64,000 nucleotides of DNA, taken from the NCBI GenBank assembly GCA_902771155.1, contig CACXVS010000011.1:36506-100505 (forward strand), read 5' to 3'. The stretch comes from an uncultured Prevotellaceae bacterium. GTDB lineage: Bacteria > Bacteroidota > Bacteroidia > Bacteroidales > Bacteroidaceae. The notes below the pieces were generated by a model that was not told where the DNA came from, ran no database searches, and worked only from the letters and a program-made list of their open reading frames with translations. Positions within the stretch are counted from its first letter, which is position 1; every line of letters begins with the position of its first letter. Shown here one piece after another: positions 44,427-54,808 of this stretch. A program made the translations under genes and the position numbers.

Positions 44427-45607
44427 CCTCTTGCCATTTTATAAATTGTTTCCATATCCTCAGCTTTCAAAACCTTCAGGCAACCGCAGGTAGCGGTATA
44501 ATCACGACTGCACTTGCGGGTCATCTCCTTAATCTCCTCATCAGAGATATCCTTGCCAATGAGTTCCTTGATGTTGATGGGCATACCGATGGCGTGGTAG
44601 AAGCGTTCCATGGCCTCGATACCTTTCAGGGCCGTACCCTCAGGATCGGTAAAGTCGTTGGGCACATCCATCACGTTGACGGCAAAGCGAACGAAACGAC
44701 CCAGATTCTCGTGCATCACATAGCGTGCCCAACTGGGCCAGATGGCAGCAAGACCGGCACCATGGGTGACGTCGAACATACCACTGAGTTCATGCTCCAG
44801 CTGGTGGGTAGCCCAGTCATCGCTCACACCGCAACCCGTCAGTCCGTTGTGCATCAGACTGCCACCCCACATGATCTGTGCACGATAGCGATAGTCCTCA
44901 GGATTCTTCAGCACAGCGAACACGGCGTTTTTGATGTTGCGCAGAGATGCCTCTGCCAGATCGGTGGTGAAGTCCATATCGTCGTCCTTGGTAAAGTAGC
45001 GCTCCATGGTGTGCATCATCATATCAGTCACACCAGCTGCCGTCTGATAGGGGGGTAGTGTCATGGTGCGACGTGGGTTCATGATGGCAAACTTGGGGCG
45101 CGACAGGTTATTGCTATAGCCCAACTTCACATCACCATTTTCGTTGGTGATGACAGACGACTCACTCATCTCACTACCAGCGGCAGGGATGGTCAGCACT
45201 GAGGCTACGGGCAGCATCTGCTTGGGTTCTGCCTTACCGAGATAGAAGTCCCAGACATCACCTTCGTAAGGTACGCCATAGGCAATGCATTTTGATGAGT
45301 CGATGACACTGCCGCCACCCACAGCGAGGATGAAGTCAATACCTTCCTGCCGACAGAGCTCAATACCCTTCTGTGCCAACGAGAGCCTCGGGTTAGGTAC
45401 GACACCACCCAGGGTCACGTATGTCACACCACCTTCTCTCAAGAGGTCGCAGATCTTATCGAGAAGACCAGAACGCTTAGCACTCTGTCCGCCATAATGT
45501 ACCAGTACTTTCGTACCGCCATATTTCTTCACCAAGGCAGAGACCTGCTCTTCTGCCTGTTCTCCAAACACCACTTCCGTTGGTGCATAGTAATTAAAAT
45601 CCTTCAT
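44423..45607 (-). CDS. Iron-containing alcohol dehydrogenase
   Basis: This 394-residue enzyme oxidises alcohols or reduces aldehydes with NAD(P), related to the butanol dehydrogenase/YqhD group. Visible features are the N-terminal FNYYAPTEVVFGEQ, the nucleotide-binding AVGGGSVIDSSKCIAYG (about residues 95-111), the stretch PAAGSEMSESSVITNE and the metal-ligand region GVSDDWATHQLEHELSG...DVTHGAGLA with three histidines. The ATG at 45607 (MKDFNYYAP) fits the family; a longer frame to 45637 exists but would overlap a small upstream ORF. It is coupled to the epimerase gene and lies downstream of a histidine kinase operon. Confidence 0.92.
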   Translation of the reverse strand: MKDFNYYAPTEVVFGEQAEEQVSALVKKYGGTKVLVHYGGQSAKRSGLLDKICDLLREGGVTYVTLGGVVPNPRLSLAQKGIELCRQEGIDFILAVGGGSVIDSSKCIAYGVPYEGDVWDFYLGKAEPKQMLPVASVLTIPAAGSEMSESSVITNENGDVKLGYSNNLSRPKFAIMNPRRTMTLPPYQTAAGVTDMMMHTMERYFTKDDDMDFTTDLAEASLRNIKNAVFAVLKNPEDYRYRAQIMWGGSLMHNGLTGCGVSDDWATHQLEHELSGMFDVTHGAGLAAIWPSWARYVMHENLGRFVRFAVNVMDVPNDFTDPEGTALKGIEAMERFYHAIGMPINIKELIGKDISDEEIKEMTRKCSRDYTATCGCLKVLKAEDMETIYKMARG

Positions 45608-45618
45608 GTCTGTATTAC

Positions 45619-45750
45619 TTAATAATGGTTTTTGCATTCAAAGGTAATTCGTTTGACGAGCTCCAGCAGTTTGGAAGGCTTAGTAGTAGCATAAATGTTG
45701 CCTGCAAATACAAGGCTACACAATAGTAGTATAGTAAGTCTTTTATTCAT
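45619..45750 (-). CDS. Small exported peptide ORF (43 residues)
   Basis: A minus-strand frame encodes MNKRLTILLLCSLVFAGNIYA, a convincing signal peptide (residues 1-21), followed by only about 22 residues, TTKPSKLLELVKRITFECKN and then HY. It begins 13 bases after the histidine kinase stop and ends 11 bases before the alcohol dehydrogenase start, so it fits neatly in the operon. It may be a real small secreted peptide, or the surviving start of a degraded gene. I do not recognise the mature part, and no function is proposed. Confidence 0.45.
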   Translation of the reverse strand: MNKRLTILLLCSLVFAGNIYATTKPSKLLELVKRITFECKNHY

Positions 45751-45763
45751 AAAGTGGGATTGT

Positions 45764-47680
45764 TTATAGGGGTAATGTGATCACAAACCGTGTTCCGGGA
45801 CTGAAGTTTTCGTCTAAGGTAAGGTCGCCACCCAACAGGCGAGCCGTGCGCTGACTCAGGGAGAGTCCCAGTCCGATTCCTTCTGTGAAGGAGTCGAGTT
45901 TTGTAAACTCAGTGAAGATGAGTTCCTTGTCGGCAGGTGAAATGCCAGGACCATCGTCGCTTACAGAGAAGCTGACGTTTTGTTCACTGCTTTGACAACA
46001 CCTGATCTCGATAGTGCTTTGAGGGGCGAACTTGAGTGCGTTGTCCAACAACTCAGCCAGGATGGAGCGCAGTGCCTCATGGTCGGTATGGATAGTCAGC
46101 TGGTCAGGTACGTTACTGGTAAAGATGATCTTGGCTGTAGTCTGCGTTCGGAATTTGATGACATCGACCGCTTCCTTGCAGACAGCATTGCAACCAAAGG
46201 TCGTATGCTCACTCACATGCTTGCCTTCGGTTGAGGCAGCGATGAGCATACGGGTAATATGGATGATGGCTTTTGCACTCGACTTCATGCGTAAAGTGAT
46301 ATCGGCCATCTCTTCTTCCGTGATATCCTGCAAATTAGTAGAAATCACCTGAGTGAATCCGTTGATGATGTTGAGTGGTGTACGTATCTGATGCGCCATA
46401 TCCTGCACGAATCTGGTCTTTCTCTGATTGGCCTCGCGTGCCAACTCGTAGGCCGTTTGCAGTTCCTGGTTCTTCTGCTCTGTCTCTTTTGTTATCTGTC
46501 GGAGTTGACTGACATGGTTTTGCAGTGCCTGTTGCATCACCGCGAAACTGTTCTGCAGTTGTCCGATGATGTCTGGTCTTGAACTCTGTTGCAAGACCGT
46601 TGTCTGACTCAGACTCTCATCAAAATTACCTTTAGCAATATGGCGCGCTGTACGTGCAAGTTGGTTGATGGGGATAATGGCACGTCTGATGATCAGATAA
46701 CAGAGTAACAGAAGAATGAGGAGCGCTATTCCGATAATGGTCCAGATGCTGTATAACATCTTATTGAAGGAGTTGAACACATCACTGTCAGGACAGACAA
46801 TGGCAATGCTCCATCCCGTCCGCTCCAACGGTCGGTAGAATATGTGGGTGGGATTCCCGTCAACAATCATCTTCCACATGCCGCTTTGTCCTGCCAGCAT
46901 GGCCTGTCCTAGGGGAATCACGTCCTGGCGAGCCCTGGGGTCAGGGTCAGAGAAGATGGTCTGATGCACCAGTTTGTCTGAGTCAGGATGTACAATGTAG
47001 TGCCCGTCATGCCCCAGCATGATAGCCGACGAGTTAGGGTAGGGCTTGACCTCAGTGACCGTTTTCGACAACCATTTCAGTAACAGATCTGTACAAAGAA
47101 TACCGATAGGCTCATTGTCTTTGTTATAAAGGGGCTTGGCGAAGGAGTAGTTGTATTCGTTGGATGTCAGGAATCCGGGTGTATTGTCAATATAGGGCTC
47201 CAACCAGACGGGCCGTTTTTCCTCCCAGGCTTTTTTATACCAGATCTGTTCGAAGTAATCGTGCCCCTCCTCCACAGTGGTAATGCTGTCGCCTTGTCTG
47301 AGGGAGTAGGCAGAGAAACTACGGCCATGCTCAGGGAAGTAATCAGGTTTCATGGCGATGGTGAATCCCAGGATGTCGGGATTCTGTTCAAGCATCAGAC
47401 GTGTATAGGCCAGCAAAGAATCGGGCTGCAGGTTGTCTTGTACGAGCCGTTCCATATCAGCAGTGGCTTTTTCTGTACGATCCATGATGTTGGAGATGTT
47501 GGCCATGGTTTCGTCGAGCGTCTTTGTGGCCTTTCTCACAGCAGCCTCCTGTGCCTGTTCTTTCGAATAGTGGAAGAGAAGTCCCAGCGACACAGTGAAC
47601 ACCAGAACGAGGATGAGCATGATTTCCAGACCCATCCTCAGGTAGAGGTGTTGTTTGATGTATCTGATGATTCCCCTCAT
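45764..47680 (-). CDS. Membrane sensor histidine kinase (dCache-HAMP-HisKA-HATPase)
   Basis: This 638-residue inner-membrane kinase has a first membrane helix at about 18-37, a periplasmic dCache-like sensing domain (about 40-305; MKPDYFPEHGRSF, AMLAGQSGMWKM), a second helix (about 308-332), a HAMP linker (about 333-385), a coiled coil, the phosphoacceptor DMAHQIRTPL with His430 (a Gln follows in place of the usual Glu), and an ATP-binding domain with LLDNALKFAP and SDDGPGISP. No response regulator is encoded beside it. Its ATG overlaps the stop of the preceding HAMP gene by four bases, and that protein resembles its HAMP and dimerisation region, so the two probably work as a pair. Confidence 0.88.
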   Translation of the reverse strand: MRGIIRYIKQHLYLRMGLEIMLILVLVFTVSLGLLFHYSKEQAQEAAVRKATKTLDETMANISNIMDRTEKATADMERLVQDNLQPDSLLAYTRLMLEQNPDILGFTIAMKPDYFPEHGRSFSAYSLRQGDSITTVEEGHDYFEQIWYKKAWEEKRPVWLEPYIDNTPGFLTSNEYNYSFAKPLYNKDNEPIGILCTDLLLKWLSKTVTEVKPYPNSSAIMLGHDGHYIVHPDSDKLVHQTIFSDPDPRARQDVIPLGQAMLAGQSGMWKMIVDGNPTHIFYRPLERTGWSIAIVCPDSDVFNSFNKMLYSIWTIIGIALLILLLLCYLIIRRAIIPINQLARTARHIAKGNFDESLSQTTVLQQSSRPDIIGQLQNSFAVMQQALQNHVSQLRQITKETEQKNQELQTAYELAREANQRKTRFVQDMAHQIRTPLNIINGFTQVISTNLQDITEEEMADITLRMKSSAKAIIHITRMLIAASTEGKHVSEHTTFGCNAVCKEAVDVIKFRTQTTAKIIFTSNVPDQLTIHTDHEALRSILAELLDNALKFAPQSTIEIRCCQSSEQNVSFSVSDDGPGISPADKELIFTEFTKLDSFTEGIGLGLSLSQRTARLLGGDLTLDENFSPGTRFVITLPL

Positions 47681-48357
47681 ACTTTGTCTTTCTCTTTTGA
47701 GTTCTCAAGCATCTTGCTGAGCAGCAGGGTGACGGTGTCGGTGTAAGAGATCATCTCCACCTGCATTTTCATCAACTCCGCCTTTGAGAGTTCATGGTAA
47801 TGGTTGCAGATGGTGTCGGTCATCGAGGTGATTGCCTCTATGTTCTGTGCCATCTGCCCTGTCATCCGGTTCAGGAACTGTGTTTTGATGTTGTCCGACT
47901 CTCTCACTTGTTCGTAAGCAGCCTGCAGTTCGTCGTTTTGCCGACTCAGGGTGCTCCGCTTCTGTTCCATCTCTGACAGATAGCTTGCCAGTGCGCGCTG
48001 CAAAGTGGCGAAACTGGTTTGCAGCTGTCCGATCTCGTCTTGCGTCTCACTGTCTTTTACGGTCTCTTTCATCTGTCCGTTGGCTATACGTTGCATGGTC
48101 TCGGCAAGCAGTCTCAATGGTTTCAGATGGTGGGTAACCACTACCCAACAGAGCAGGATAATGACGATAAGGCTGATCGCAGCCATGATCGCGGCCATCG
48201 TCAACAACTTGTCATTGCCCGTATCGATGCTAATGGCATCTGAGAAGCCCGAGATCAGGAACAGGCAGATGCCAATGATGATCATGGCAAATCCCACCAC
48301 CCAGAGCGTGATCTGGGTGGGAAGTGATTTGCGGATATCTGATACGAGACGGAACAT
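47677..48357 (-). CDS. HAMP-domain membrane protein with degenerate kinase dimerisation region
   Basis: This 226-residue protein has two membrane helices (about 17-37 and 52-75), a HAMP domain (about 76-125), a coiled coil (about 126-155) and a C-terminal helical pair. The helical pair aligns with the phosphoacceptor domain of the kinase encoded next: IKTQFLNRMTGQMAQN here against RKTRFVQDMAHQIRTP there. The phosphorylated histidine is replaced by Gly167 and no ATP-binding domain follows, so it cannot be a kinase by itself. It is probably a regulatory partner that dimerises with the neighbour. It follows the GH9 gene after six bases, so it may report on cellulose-derived sugars; that is speculative. 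Confidence 0.72.
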   Translation of the reverse strand: MFRLVSDIRKSLPTQITLWVVGFAMIIIGICLFLISGFSDAISIDTGNDKLLTMAAIMAAISLIVIILLCWVVVTHHLKPLRLLAETMQRIANGQMKETVKDSETQDEIGQLQTSFATLQRALASYLSEMEQKRSTLSRQNDELQAAYEQVRESDNIKTQFLNRMTGQMAQNIEAITSMTDTICNHYHELSKAELMKMQVEMISYTDTVTLLLSKMLENSKEKDKV

Positions 48358-48363
48358 CGGTGA

Positions 48364-50997
48364 CTATTTTCCTTCGTTGACAATATTCTTCAGCGACGAT
48401 CCGAAGATGACATACTGTGTATTGCCGGCAATGGTACCCTCGTTCTGTCCCCAGAGGAAGGGCCAGTCGTCGTAGTTCTCGAAGTGGTCGGGCCTACGGA
48501 ACAGCAGACCAGGTGCCACATTGCCTGGGATGAACGAGAAGTCAGCACGGTTGTTGCCATAGAACACCTGCTTCGGACGAGCGGCACCAACGACGGCTAC
48601 GAACGAGTAGTTATGATATGGATGACAGCCATAGAGCCAGTTGGCCACGCGATACACCTCTTCCTTACCCACGATGTCGGGGAAGTAGATGTGTGCATAG
48701 TTCACGGTGATGCCGAAGTTCAGCACCATGCCCACACCTGCCCAGTTGCCCAGTCCGATGGGAACGCCATAAGGATTGTTGGTGTCGAAGCTCTTGATAT
48801 ACTGCTCATATTTCTCCACGTAAGGGCGTAGCTTATTCTTATATGCCTCGTCCATATAGGGCACTGCGTCGAGGGCAGTCTGCATATTGCCCGACAGGCG
48901 CAGTTCAAGGGCATCCCATATCTGCTGCTCGAAGTTCGAGAGATACTGTTGCTCCTTGGTAGCACCATAGAGCATCAGGTTGGTGGCCATATCACCGAGT
49001 TGTTCGCGGTTCTTGCGACTTCGCTCCATGATCTTCAGACGTTTCTTGTCGGGTTTTTCACCAAACTGTCGTGGATTGGAGATGCTAGTCTGCTCTGTGC
49101 CCTCCAGCCAGGCAAATTCGTCACCTGCCTGTGTCTTGTGTTGGGCGATGATCTCCGTTGCCTCTTTCATCAGTCGTTTCGACTGGGTGAGGGCGCGCTC
49201 GGCCAGTTCGTCGTTATAGCCCTTCAGGGCCTGGTTGGCAGCAGCAAACATGGTGGCTGCCCGCAAGTCGAGTTGTGGACTGCGGGTGGTGAAGGCCCAC
49301 ATGTCATCAGGTGTGCCACTGCGCTTGCCGTCGGCTGATACCTCGTAGGGCTTCAGCGAGGGGTCGTAGTGCAGTCCGTCGGTGATGCTGGCAGCATCGC
49401 CCAGATGGTGGTAGTTGTCGAGAATGGAGTTCGAGAGTGTCGAGGCCATGTGTCCTATCTGTTCGGCCTGGGCCACGAGGTTCAGTGTGCCATGCTCGAT
49501 GAATTGCAGGATATCGGGCACACCGTCGGGCCTGTGCAGATCCACATAACGTTGTTTCTGACTCACGAAGGTCTCGTCGCGCTGAGGCTTGAAGAGTTCC
49601 CAGGTGCGGATGAAGTTCTGCACCACGTTGATGTTCGATCCCGTTTCGATGTCGAAGTCACCAGCATCGAAGAATCCACCGATGTTCAGTCCTGGTATCA
49701 GTTCCAGGGGCTTGTACTTCGTATCGGTGTCCTTGCCCTGTCTGTGCAGGTCGAAGTGGTCGCTCTCAGGAGCCTGCAGATACCCCTCCTTGAAGGGCTC
49801 TCCATGCCAGGTGCGATAGCCCTCGTTTACGTACATGTGGTTCATGTGGATGGGCACCCATACATCGGTGGTGGCATCGGTGATCTTGTCATAAACATGT
49901 TCGTCGATCAGGAAATCGTTGGTCTTGCTCTGTCCGTATTGGATATAATACACGCCAGGCTGCTTCACCTGAGAGAAGTCAAACTTTACATAGTTATATT
50001 TGAAATAAGGTCCCCATGCCTGGATAGCGCCCTTAAAGGCTTCCTCTTTGGTTCCGTCGGGGTTGATGCGCATCAGCGAGGCGGTGGCCTGCGGCTGGTC
50101 CTTCTTATCGAGTTCTATCACAGCCACCTTGGGCTGTTCTGGGGTATAACCCACCTGCGAGAATCCGATGTTGGGCTCACGTATCCACCCTGGGATGGCG
50201 TTGGGCTCTACCGTCCAGGTAATCACCTTACCCGTCTTACCCTTTGGCAGTACGCTACGCAACACGAACCAACCGTTCTGAGCCAGCATTCTTCCGTCGA
50301 AGAGCTTCAGTTCGGAATCGCTGCTGATACGTATCATGCGCTCCGGACTGTCGGTGGCTATTACAAACTCATGTCCTGTCTCGATGGGTAATGGGTCAAC
50401 AAAGCGCTCGGTTCCTCTGTCATCGTAGGTCTTGAAACCCTTGAACTGACGGGGCTTCTCACTGTTTGGACGGGTGATGGTCTGACTCGTGGCATAGCGG
50501 GGCAGACGACCTAAGCGACCGTCCATCGTGAAGGTCTTCAGCCAATATTGTGAAGGCAGGAACTCGATGTTGAACCCAGCCTCACCAGCCAGTTTCTCAG
50601 GCACCGGCTTGTCGAGCCATACGGCTATCTCCACAGCCTTGCCCTTGGTCGTCACCACCACACGACTGTCGAAGTCGTAGTCGTCGTAACGCATGCCAAC
50701 CTCGATGCTGCCTTTATCGCGATCCACCGTTCTGCTGGTTGTCTTCGGAACCAGATCCCACTGCTCAGGAGTGTTGTTCAGTCGTACGGCGCCACCCTGC
50801 ACGGTTCTAACCCCGTGGTGGATAATCTCTATACCCGAGTTTTTCTCGTCGTTGAATCCGCCGTTAAAATTGTTGCTGAATACTAACACGTTGACACCCT
50901 GCCGCTCGAAATATTCCTGTTCGTTTAGCTGCAAGTCCTGCGAATGCCCTGCGACGGCTGTCACCATGAGCATTGTGAGAAACATAAATCTTTTCAT
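48364..50997 (-). CDS. GH9 endoglucanase/cellulase-type enzyme
   Basis: This 877-residue exported enzyme hydrolyses beta-1,4-glucans or related plant glucans. It has a signal peptide (about 1-19), a long N-terminal region of beta domains (about 20-270), an Ig-like cellulase N-terminal domain (about 275-365; IGFSQVGYTPEQPKVAVIEL as its start, shown by FSQVGYTPEQ) and the GH9 helical barrel. Catalytic motifs are GGFFDAGDFD with Asp444 and Asp447, and GQNEGTIAGN with the general acid Glu853. The extra N-terminal domain makes it longer than a plain GH9. It lies 15 bases after a LacI regulator gene on the same strand, so that regulator probably controls it. Confidence 0.9.
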   Translation of the reverse strand: MKRFMFLTMLMVTAVAGHSQDLQLNEQEYFERQGVNVLVFSNNFNGGFNDEKNSGIEIIHHGVRTVQGGAVRLNNTPEQWDLVPKTTSRTVDRDKGSIEVGMRYDDYDFDSRVVVTTKGKAVEIAVWLDKPVPEKLAGEAGFNIEFLPSQYWLKTFTMDGRLGRLPRYATSQTITRPNSEKPRQFKGFKTYDDRGTERFVDPLPIETGHEFVIATDSPERMIRISSDSELKLFDGRMLAQNGWFVLRSVLPKGKTGKVITWTVEPNAIPGWIREPNIGFSQVGYTPEQPKVAVIELDKKDQPQATASLMRINPDGTKEEAFKGAIQAWGPYFKYNYVKFDFSQVKQPGVYYIQYGQSKTNDFLIDEHVYDKITDATTDVWVPIHMNHMYVNEGYRTWHGEPFKEGYLQAPESDHFDLHRQGKDTDTKYKPLELIPGLNIGGFFDAGDFDIETGSNINVVQNFIRTWELFKPQRDETFVSQKQRYVDLHRPDGVPDILQFIEHGTLNLVAQAEQIGHMASTLSNSILDNYHHLGDAASITDGLHYDPSLKPYEVSADGKRSGTPDDMWAFTTRSPQLDLRAATMFAAANQALKGYNDELAERALTQSKRLMKEATEIIAQHKTQAGDEFAWLEGTEQTSISNPRQFGEKPDKKRLKIMERSRKNREQLGDMATNLMLYGATKEQQYLSNFEQQIWDALELRLSGNMQTALDAVPYMDEAYKNKLRPYVEKYEQYIKSFDTNNPYGVPIGLGNWAGVGMVLNFGITVNYAHIYFPDIVGKEEVYRVANWLYGCHPYHNYSFVAVVGAARPKQVFYGNNRADFSFIPGNVAPGLLFRRPDHFENYDDWPFLWGQNEGTIAGNTQYVIFGSSLKNIVNEGK

Positions 50998-51012
50998 ATA
51001 CCTATCTTGTTG

Positions 51013-52023
51013 TTACTGATGTATCTTATTGGTACTCTCCCTTAGCTCCAGATGAGCCTTGATCACCATGCGCTTCACGCGCTCGTCGCCCTGCAGTTGC
51101 TCATAAAGCAACTTGAATGTCTTGGTGCCTATCTCCTTCAGGTTCTGCTTCACAAACGACATCCTTGGTCTTGACACGTCCGAAATCCAGTCGCTCATGT
51201 AACCCACGAAGGCCACGTCGTCAGGAATACGGTATCCCTGGCTGATGAGGGTCTGGAAGGACGAAACGGCTAATATACCATGCGAGGCGATGATGGCATC
51301 AGGCTTTTCAGGCTGGTTCAGCAGTTCAATGGTATCTGTCAGTCCTGAGTTATAACTGGCATTATGGCATTTCACCAGTTCCTTCCTGATGGGGATGTTC
51401 CTTTCGCGCAGGGCCTCCAGATAGCCATGCTTGCGGTCTGAGGTCTGCTTCATTCTGTTCGATCCGCCAACGAAAGCGATGCGCCTGGCACCACTGTCAA
51501 TCAGGTAGTGTGTCACCTCGCGAGCAGAGTCAACATCGTTGATCACCACCGAAGAGACATTCAGGTCAGCCGCCCTGTCGAACAGTACGATGGGAATCTT
51601 CTGGTCTATGACTTTCTGCAGATGACTGTATTTATTGGTCTCCTGTGAGATGCAGATGGCTATACCCTCCACATGCATGTTCAGCAGATGCTCTATACAG
51701 TCCACCTCGTTTTCATACCGGTCGTCAGAGTCAGTGATGATACACATATACCCCACCTTCTTAGCCTCGCTCTCAATACATTTAACGATATGGGCATAGT
51801 GGTTGAACGATATGTCGGGCACTACGATACCTATGGTTTTTGTCGTATCGTAGCGCAGACTAGCAGCAAAGGGGTTCGGACGGTAGCCGTGATCCTCGGC
51901 CAGACGCTCGATTTTCTCACGCAGATCAGCTCCCACGCCCTCCAGACCTCTCAGGGCCCGAGAGATGGTGGAGACGTTCACACCCAGTATTTTAGCGATA
52001 TCCCGCTGCGATATTCTCTTCAT
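51013..52023 (-). CDS. LacI-family transcriptional regulator
   Basis: This 336-residue DNA-binding protein has the LacI helix-turn-helix at the N-terminus (ISQRDIAKILGVNVSTISRA, residues 4-23), a hinge (GYRPNPFAASLRYDTTKTIG) and a periplasmic-binding-protein-like sensor domain (about 60-330; VVPDISFNHYAHIVK, FVGGSNRMKQTSDRK). It is expected to bind a sugar and control carbohydrate genes. Two near-palindromic 14-base sites lie in its own upstream region, which points to autoregulation. The GH9 gene follows after 15 bases, so the regulator and the cellulase-type enzyme probably share control. The effector sugar is unknown. Confidence 0.92.
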   Translation of the reverse strand: MKRISQRDIAKILGVNVSTISRALRGLEGVGADLREKIERLAEDHGYRPNPFAASLRYDTTKTIGIVVPDISFNHYAHIVKCIESEAKKVGYMCIITDSDDRYENEVDCIEHLLNMHVEGIAICISQETNKYSHLQKVIDQKIPIVLFDRAADLNVSSVVINDVDSAREVTHYLIDSGARRIAFVGGSNRMKQTSDRKHGYLEALRERNIPIRKELVKCHNASYNSGLTDTIELLNQPEKPDAIIASHGILAVSSFQTLISQGYRIPDDVAFVGYMSDWISDVSRPRMSFVKQNLKEIGTKTFKLLYEQLQGDERVKRMVIKAHLELRESTNKIHQ

Positions 52024-52060
52024 GTGTTACCTGTTAATAAGATCTTTAAGTTAGCACCTA

Positions 52061-52068
52061 CAAAAGTA
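52061..52068 (-). promoter_or_regulatory. -7 box of the lacI-type gene (minus strand)
   Basis: TACTTTTG on the minus strand matches TAnnTTTG and is 38 bases before the ATG at 52023. A second candidate, TACCTTTG, lies at 52221-52214. The gap 52024-52280 otherwise holds the two operators. Confidence 0.5.
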
Positions 52069-52112
52069 ATAATAATCCCGCAAAAGCTTACGCAACTAAA
52101 TGATAAATTTTG

Positions 52113-52126
52113 CGCAACGCGTTGCG
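52113..52126. promoter_or_regulatory. LacI-type operator 1 (perfect palindrome)
   Basis: CGCAACGCGTTGCG is a perfect 14-base palindrome with the central CG typical of LacI-family operators. It is about 90 bases upstream of the regulator start codon. Confidence 0.8.
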
Positions 52127-52266
52127 TTCATTTTGCCATAAAAACCACCGACTTTCGCAAGCAGGTGGTCGTGATTTTTTATGCAATATATTTTTTGTGT
52201 TGCTTTAGTAGCGCAAAGGTAGGCATTTTGTTGCATACTTAAAACACTTTTTTCTAAAAACAACAC

Positions 52267-52280
52267 CGCAAAGCGTTGCG
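52267..52280. promoter_or_regulatory. LacI-type operator 2
   Basis: CGCAAAGCGTTGCG differs from operator 1 at one position and lies directly beside the stop codon of the oxidoreductase gene. The two sites are 154 bp apart, close to a whole number of helical turns, which suits DNA looping. Confidence 0.75.
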
Positions 52281-53276
52281 TTATTGCTCGTCGTCCATGG
52301 GGTAGTGAACACCCCATTTCTGACGTAATCCGTCCATCAGCTCCATGATGTAGAGCGTTTCCTCGTGCGGCATCTCCTCTGGTTCCAGCCTTCCTTCAAT
52401 GAGCGCCTTTCTGCAGGCCAGGAACTGGTATTCATAGCCTGTAATCTGTTGGGGCACCTGAATGGTCTTGATATATGTGCGGTCGGGACCGTTGACGGTA
52501 ATCTGTTGCGGGTTGTTGATGTTGTCGATAATCAGGTTACCCTCTGTACCGGCTATCACACCGATATTGTCACCCACGCAGGCAGCACTCGACTGCAGGT
52601 TGCAGAGCATCCCATCGGCCAGTACCAGACTGATGGCATTGGTAAGGTCCATACCCGTCCGGCTCTTCACGCACTGGCTCTCCATATTCACAACATCGGC
52701 ATCGAAGAACATCCTCACGAAGTTCAGCGCATACACCCCCAGATCGAGCAAGGCCCCACCGCAGAGGTCGGCCCTCATGATACGGGGCTTGTCGCCCATC
52801 GAGTAACCCAGCGTGGCTGTGAGCAGCCGTGGGGTTCCGATAGTGCCTTTATTAATAAGTTCACGAACCATATTTACTACAGGTTGGTAGCGCGTCCAGA
52901 TGGCTTCTGCCAAAAACACCTTCCGCTCATGAGCCAGATCCACGATGGCCTTTGACTGACGATGGTTGGCCATAAAGGCCTTCTCCACCAGACAAGGCTT
53001 ACCGGCCATCAGGGCCTCCTTTGTCACATCGTAATGGTGAGAGTGGGGGGTACCCACATACACCAGGTCCACATTCGGGTCACTTATCAGTTCGGCATAC
53101 GAACCGTAGGCCTTCCCGATGTTCCATTGTTTTGCAAAAGCCTCAGCTTTCTCCAGTTGGCGAGAGCCTACAGCATAGGCCTCACACTCTTTGAGCCCAT
53201 TGAGTGTGATGGCTGCTTTCTCGGCAATCCAACCCGTGCCGATAATGCCGACACGTAAAATTCCGTCTAGTTCCAT
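52281..53276 (-). CDS. Gfo/Idh/MocA-family oxidoreductase
   Basis: This 331-residue NAD(P)-dependent dehydrogenase acts on sugars or sugar derivatives. The Rossmann motif VGIIGTGWIAEKAA lies near the N-terminus, followed by YVGTPHSHHYD and the conserved KPCLVEKAFMAN, where EK is the usual active-site lysine block. The start at 53276 (MELDGILRVGIIG) is chosen because it puts the nucleotide-binding motif at the usual position; a longer frame reaches 53345 but its extra residues resemble nothing. The gene lies upstream of the LacI regulator on the same strand. Substrate unknown. Confidence 0.88.
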   Translation of the reverse strand: MELDGILRVGIIGTGWIAEKAAITLNGLKECEAYAVGSRQLEKAEAFAKQWNIGKAYGSYAELISDPNVDLVYVGTPHSHHYDVTKEALMAGKPCLVEKAFMANHRQSKAIVDLAHERKVFLAEAIWTRYQPVVNMVRELINKGTIGTPRLLTATLGYSMGDKPRIMRADLCGGALLDLGVYALNFVRMFFDADVVNMESQCVKSRTGMDLTNAISLVLADGMLCNLQSSAACVGDNIGVIAGTEGNLIIDNINNPQQITVNGPDRTYIKTIQVPQQITGYEYQFLACRKALIEGRLEPEEMPHEETLYIMELMDGLRQKWGVHYPMDDEQ

Positions 53277-53298
53277 AGTGGTAATACTTACAGTATGA

Positions 53299-54765
<1,467 letters not shown>

Positions 54766-54772
54766 CAACAAA

Positions 54773-54806
54773 AATCCCCGCCAACTCTCTGGCGGGGATT
54801 ATTGTT
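54773..54806. terminator. Terminator between the second esterase and a convergent lipoprotein gene
   Basis: AATCCCCGCCA (54773-54783) and TGGCGGGGATT (54790-54800) form an 11-bp perfect stem with a six-base loop. A-rich DNA lies before and T-rich DNA after, so it can serve both strands. Confidence 0.88.
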
Positions 54807-54808
54807 TT

